From: Ophiocordyceps camponoti-saundersi (nom. inval.)
Taxonomy: Eukaryota > Ascomycota > Sordariomycetes > Hypocreales > Ophiocordycipitaceae
Length of the DNA: 64,000 nt
Assembly (NCBI GenBank): GCA_003339415.1
Contig: PDHQ01000109.1
Coordinates: 1 to 64,000 of the forward strand
Direction: 5' to 3'
Below, piece by piece: positions 59,000 through 64,000 of this stretch (positions are counted from its first letter, which is position 1; the number at the start of each line of letters is the position of its first letter). Position numbers and translations under genes: made by a program. The notes under the pieces are model-generated. The model was not told the DNA's origin and made no database searches. It was given only the letters and a program-made list of their open reading frames with translations.

Positions 59000-59320
59000 A
59001 TCTAAAACTATAGCTTATTTACTAAGTCGATAACGGATCTTAAAGTTAAATCGTAATAGGTACTCTACCTAATACGCTTATTATTCTAATAGGTGCTAGC
59101 AAGTTATAAAATACTCTAAGTTCTTATAATTAGTAATAATATTAAAGCTATTATAACTATATAGTTTAGTATATTATTATTTTAAATATTTAATAATCGC
59201 TAATATCTCTTTATTATATATAAGATAGTTATATTCGGCCGCGTTTATTTTTACGGAAAAGAACGCTATTAGTTATTTCTATCTATCTTATTCTTAGTAA
59301 AGATAACCTCTTACGGCGTA
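59000..59320 (-). pseudogene. RNase H of element 4, degraded
   Basis: In the minus frame, FFSVKINAAEYNYLIYNKEILAI (where the family has FFSxKLxPAExNYxIxDKELLAI) is followed by TNYKNLEYFI (TDHKNLEYF) and VEYLLRFNFKIRYR. The catalytic Asp of both motifs is replaced by Asn. Confidence 0.8.
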
Positions 59321-59499
59321 AGCGCTAGTATCTACTTCTAAAAATATAAGGTCTCCGAAGTTCTATTTTACTAATAAAGGGGCCCTTATAAATAGATTCT
59401 TAACTTCTTAAAAAGCTTATTCCTAATCGGGGCCCTAGACGAACTTAACCCCTTTCTTTATTAGGTTTATTAATAATTCTATTACCTTAATAAAATCCG

Positions 59500-60300
59500 T
59501 AATAAAAAGATAGTAAAAGTTAGCAAAACCTAGGAATCCGCGAAGGCCCTTAAGGGAAATCGGCGCGGCCTAGTTAACGATTATCTTAATCTTTTCTAAG
59601 TTTACTTAAAGCTTAACTCCCGCTAGTATTATAAACCCTAGGTATTTTACCTTCTTAACTATAAATTTATACTTATCCGGGTTTAGATAAAGCTTATACT
59701 CTTAAAGTTTACGGAGAACTAAGTATACCTTATAGAAATAGTCCTCCTTAGTACTATTTAAGTAAATAATAATATTATCTATATAAGCTAAATAGAACTT
59801 ATCGAGATATAGTTAGAGGATATTATTAATATATTTTTAGAAGGTAGCGGGGGCCCTTATAAGTTTAAATAAGGTAACTATTTATTCGAAGAGGCTATAC
59901 TAAGTCTTAAACGCTATCTTCTATTCCTCTCCTTTAGTAATTTATACCTTATAGAAAGCTTATATAATATCTAGCTTTATAAGCTATTAAGACTTAGCTA
60001 ATAACCGAAAGGTATTATTAAGTAAAAAGAGCAGGTATCTATTTAGGACTATAATCGCGTTTAGTATATAAAAATCTATATAAAACTATAATCCTCCCTT
60101 AAGTTTCCTTACGAAGAGGACTAAGGCACTTATAAGCAAGCTACTAAGTTAAATAAAGCCTTTTTAGAAGAGGTCTTATAATATCTTTTTAAGGATAAGT
60201 AATTCCTCCCTTAATATATTATAAAAAGGGCTAAATAAGATTTAAGGTTCTTTACTATTTATTTCTTTCTTAAGTAATATATAGTAATTTATATTTTCTT
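59500..60300 (-). pseudogene. reverse transcriptase of element 4, degraded
   Basis: In the minus frame, KIAFKT-x-YSLFE near 59935-59900, RAPATF near 59858 (family: NAPATFQ), then AYIDNIIIYLNS at 59788-59753, where YIDN replaces the catalytic YIDD, then NPDKYKFIVKKVKYLGFII near 59680-59630. Order and spacing are those of Ty3/gypsy RT. Confidence 0.85.
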
Positions 60301-60609
60301 TATATAAGTTTAACTTATTTACTTCTTACTTACGGAAAAGAGGAAGTATATCGTAGAATTCTATTAGGATTTATTCTTATAGTTAGTTATCTATTAAAGG
60401 AATCTTATCTTATAACGCCTTTTCTACGTTTTTAACTCTTACTACTTAGATCTCTAAATATTTAGCAAAGTCCTTTTTTTAATAGCGTAGTTTTTTCTAC
60501 CTCCTCTTTACTTCTCCGATAAAAGTTAAGCTATAGAGGTATACCGCCTTTAAGATCTCCTTCGTTAGTTAGGAGTAAATATTAGTAACCCGCACCTATT
60601 ACTATAAAT

Positions 60610-60930
60610 CTCTATACTATACTTATTTTTTATAAGGGACTAAGTAAGATTTTATATATTATAGCTAAGGCTTACTAAAGATAATTAGGAAATCGAGATC
60701 TAGTATTATATATATTATAATTAATTAACTAAAGCTATTTATCTTAAGCGAGAGTTAGGCGATACTTAATACCTTTAGTTTACTTATTATTACCCTTTTT
60801 ACTTATTAAGCTAAGATTCTTTCTATTAGTATTTATAAGTTTTATATTAGCTATAAGTATATTACGGAATAGCTTTTATAGCTTTTATTAACTAATATAT
60901 CTATTAGTTCTAAGTTATTTAAGATTACGG
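60610..60930 (-). pseudogene. aspartic protease of element 4, degraded
   Basis: In the minus frame, LELIDILVNKSYKSYSVI near 60925-60870 stands where the family has ALIDTGC/S-x-x-x-x-LIS. It is followed after about 70 residues by ILDLDFLIIFSKP, matching the second conserved segment (ILGxPW). The active-site DTG is lost. Confidence 0.6.
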
Positions 60931-61229
60931 GAATCTTAGTAAATAGGGCTTATAGTTTAAAATAAAGGATATTTTTCTTTTCCTTTATCTATATTACCTT
61001 ATCCTCTAGGACGCTATAATATCTTAAAGCTATTCTTTTCCTTAGTTATTATCGGAATTATATTCCTTAATTTAAGGTAAGATTTCTATATAGTTAATAT
61101 AAGTTTCTCTTAAAGCTTTCTATTATAGCCTTTATAAAGGTTAGAAATTATAGTTATATATAAGGTATATATTTATTCTATACTTAATATAAAGACTTAA
61201 TATTTTACGTTATTCTAGCACTAATCTCT

Positions 61230-62480
61230 TTACTTACTTAGCTTAAGGGGTATTTCGTAATACTTAAGTAAGAGTTTTATTATAACCGCTATCTTTTCCT
61301 TTTAGCTTCTTCTTCTTCTTATCTCCTATCGTATTTATCGGAATATCTTTATTTATATTTTTTCTTATACCTAAGTTTACGGGAACGCCCCTAGCGCCTC
61401 CTAAGTATTTATTCGGGTTAGGTTAGTATTTCTTAGCCGCCCTAAGAAAGCGTAAGGTTTATTTAAAAAACTAAGTAAAACCTTATAAGTAATTAATAAA
61501 TAAAGAGTATTCGTAAGGTATATTAATAGTAACTAGAAAATCTCGAAATATTAAAGAAAGGGCCCCGCGTAGCTAAGTTAGTTTTACGGAATTATCCTAA
61601 CTTATAAATCTAATAATAGTTACTAGGACCTTTTTAAACTTAGGAATAAAGTTATTAAATATCTATCTATTACGGTAAACTAAAGTCTAGAGCTTATCTT
61701 AAGCCCTTTTTCGTTCCTAAATATTACTAAAAGTTTAATAAAAGTAGTTAAAAAAGTCCTTTAGGTGCCTCTTTCTACTAAGGCTATTAGATTACTTGAA
61801 AGCTAATATTTTTTATATTTTATTCTTAGGAAGGTAATTTAGGATCCGTATTTAGATATAATTTATATTACTAGCTTTACTCTAAAGCTTATCGATATTA
61901 TATTAGTAAACTAGCCGGCTTATAAAGAAATAAAAAGAATCTAATAATCTATCTTACTTAAGCTAAGGTTTTTTCTATCTTATAAAGGCTATATTAATCT
62001 AAGCTTAGTTAGGCGTAGCTTTAATAAAGGTTAGTTTAATAAGGTCTATTTATAGTATTTCCTTAAAAGCGTTCGTACGCGCGGCTATAAGTTACTCTAC
62101 GTATTCCGCTTCCTTTATCGCGAGAAAAGTTATAGCTTATTACTAGATAATAAACTATATTTCTTATAATATAGCTTTTTACTCCGCTTCCTTATCTATA
62201 AGAAAGGTATTAGCTTATTCTTTAAAGTGCTATTCTATATATTTTAAGATTTACTAATAACGTTCCTTCCTATCCTTTATTATATATTATATTATTTATA
62301 TTTATTATTCTAATTACTAAACTTATAGCTCTTACTATAAGGGTTATTAATATCTGCTAAAGCTAGCTTAAGATTATTAAAGCTTTTCTATTTAGTTTTA
62401 TAAGTTAGCTATTCTAATCTAATCTAATCTAATTAATCTATTAATATTAAAAATAAAAGTAGAAGTCTATAAGAAAAAGA
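61230..62480 (-). pseudogene. gag of element 4, degraded
   Basis: A single minus frame of about 400 codons is broken only by TAA and TAG. It contains the capsid-type segment LVYRNRQIFNNFIPKF near 61650-61600 followed by a Lys-rich C-terminal region. The start codon is not visible because TG is depleted. A zinc knuckle was not identified. Confidence 0.65.
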
Positions 62481-62490
62481 TACGTAATTT

Positions 62491-62790
62491 TATTAAGGGA
62501 TTAGTTAAAAGGGTACTTATTTACTAGGCTATATATAATAATAATCACGTATAGAGAGCTTCTAAGGAAGCCGCACTCTAGCGTGCTAAATAGCTATATA
62601 TACCGCTCTTTCTTTTAGAGCTTATTTGCCTTCCTGTTTAACTATCCTTCCCGTTCCGTTCTATTTAATCTTTCCGCTATAGGCCTCTAGGCCGGATAGC
62701 GGTAGCCTTATTATTTAATCGTGAGGCTAATCCGTAAGTCTAACATTTAGGTTTATAACCCGAATATAATATAAGGGCTAGACCTTAATA
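62491..62790 (-). repeat. 5' LTR of chromovirus element 4
   Basis: Partner of 55208-55507. It keeps a few more G and C (CCTGTTT, CGTGAGG), so it was mutated slightly less. CTAAT follows at 62791-62795. Confidence 0.9.
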
Positions 62791-62795
62791 CTAAT
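62791..62795. repeat. target-site duplication CTAAT (right)
   Basis: Identical to 55203-55207. Confidence 0.85.
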
Positions 62796-64000
62796 TAAAT
62801 TATTTTTTATTAAAATATTAACTAATTTATAATTATTTTATAATAAGTTATACTTATAGCTTAAAGTAAAGATTATATATATAAATTTATATAGCTTATT
62901 TTTTTTTAAAGTTATATTATAAAATAATATTCTAAAAACTTAAACTTATAACTTAAATTAAAACTTACTTTTTTTAATTTTAAAATTTAAGGATAAGTAA
63001 AAGCTTTATAAAAAAGGTTTACTATTTAACTTAATATTACCGCTCTTATTATATAAAAATAAAGCTTTATATTTAAAGATATATTTATTAAAAAAGATTT
63101 CTAATTATAAATATTAAAAATAAAAAAAATAGCTTAAGTAGCTTCTTATCTTAAATAATTTATATTAATAATTATTTTTTCCTAACTTAATATTTTTTTC
63201 TAAAAAACTTTTTAATAGCTAATTAGTAAAAATACCTTAGGTAAATAGATATATAAATATAAATAGCTTATCTTAAACTTTTAAACTAAGCTAATTAAAG
63301 GAGTTTAAGGTATTTTATAAAATAATATTACTTAATATATAGCTTTAAATAAGTTACTTTAATAATAATATAAGGTAAATAAACTTAAGGAGAAGTCCTT
63401 ATAAAATCTAAACTATTAACCGGATTATAAATTAAATAACTCTTTTAGAAAGCTGCTAGATAATACTTAGAGAATATTCGATAAGAATATTAAGTTTAAA
63501 ATAAAAATAAAATAGCTTTTTTTTAAAAAAAATAAAGAAAGCTTAAAAAATAATCTTATTTTTATTAATCTTACTTATAAACTTATATAATAAAATCCTA
63601 ATACTAATAAAGTTTTTATAATCTTTTCTAAGATATATAATATAATTTTTAATATTTTAAAATATTATTTAAATAATAAAACTAACTTATTTAAACTATT
63701 TATATAAGTGCTTATAATAATTTTTATTCTTTATAATAAATAATAAAGGTATAAATAACTAATATAAAAATATAATAACTACTTTATAATATAATATAAA
63801 AAGTCTAGTATTTTATTATACTTATTATATAAATAAATAACTAAAGTTATTATTTTATACCTTAAAAGTATTAGTATAATATATTATTACCTTTATATAT
63901 AAGGCTCCGGCCCTTTAAGGCTAAGAATAATATAGACCTTTAAGACCTTATACGGATCCGTTATAGTCGGCGTTTCTAAACTCTACGAAAATAGGTAATA
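62796..64000. other. RIP-degraded DNA, no element recognised
   Basis: AT-rich to the window edge. The last 100 bp regain some G+C (GGCTCCGGCCCTTTAAGG near 63902). No frame or repeat call. Confidence 0.5.

Larger units (their letters stand above)
55208..62790 (-). mobile_element. complete Ty3/gypsy chromovirus (element 4), RIP-dead
   Basis: A 7583-bp element with two 300-bp LTRs and a CTAAT duplication. Minus-strand order: 5' LTR (62790-62491), gag (about 62480-61230), protease (about 60930-60610), reverse transcriptase (about 60300-59500), RNase H (about 59320-59000), integrase (about 58800-57420), chromodomain (about 57330-57214), an unassigned block with a frame on the opposite strand, a polypurine tract at 55530-55511 and the 3' LTR (55507-55208). 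Gag and pol stay readable with stops only at former Gln and Trp codons, so it was an intact element when RIP struck. Confidence 0.9.

Overview
The window looks like a chromosome segment of a filamentous ascomycete (Pezizomycotina). Reasons: the one intact gene has short GT-AG introns of 59-79 bp and encodes a Kap122/importin-13-type karyopherin, and everything around it carries the signature of repeat-induced point mutation (RIP). Outside 22.4-26.0 kb the dinucleotides CA and TG are almost gone (I count three in 541-2400), while CG, CC and CT survive. Because ATG needs TG, start codons are largely erased, and CAA, CAG and TGG codons have become TAA or TAG, so old transposon frames read as protein broken only by those stops. 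I cannot name a species or say whether the block is an AT-rich isochore, a subtelomere or a pericentromere.

Layout. 1-5.9 kb: a (TAA)n tract, dispersed repeats, a probable solo LTR (2.3-3.0 kb) and remnants of unknown reading frames. 5.9-12.5 kb: a Tad1-like LINE on the + strand (ORF1 with zinc knuckles, endonuclease, reverse transcriptase, and a TAA-rich tail after a conserved GGGGTTTT...TTTTTCC motif). 12.5-16.0 kb: an unidentified repeat that recurs at 0.7-1.9 kb. 16.0-21.8 kb: a Ty3/gypsy chromovirus on the - strand. 22.4-26.0 kb: the gene island, with a six-exon karyopherin gene on the - strand. 26.4-33.3 kb: a dispersed repeat (also present inverted at 0.2-0.6 kb) bracketing unidentified RIP-degraded frames. 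33.4-34.4 kb: a 1-kb insertion with a 13-bp target duplication. 36.3 kb: a 9-bp tandem repeat. 37.1-38.5 kb: two copies of a tRNA-derived SINE, one with a 19-bp target duplication. 39.3-46.1 kb: nested copies of a ~1.9-kb repeat around a second LINE ORF1 fragment, which itself carries a 319-bp GC-rich insertion. 46.5-51.3 kb: a degraded gag-pol of a third gypsy element, cut by another 1.9-kb repeat (51.3-53.2 kb). 55.2-62.8 kb: a complete, RIP-dead chromovirus with two 300-bp LTRs and a 5-bp target duplication.

Working view: the window is a graveyard of retroelements surrounding one preserved housekeeping-type gene. The LINE, the SINEs and several short GC-rich insertions share a similar 3' end, which suggests that one LINE machinery mobilised them all. 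The intact chromovirus carries an extra frame on the opposite strand, between its chromodomain and its 3' LTR, that I cannot assign to a known family. Splice sites, target duplications and LTR pairs were read directly. Family assignments of degraded elements rest on reading through RIP stops by eye.
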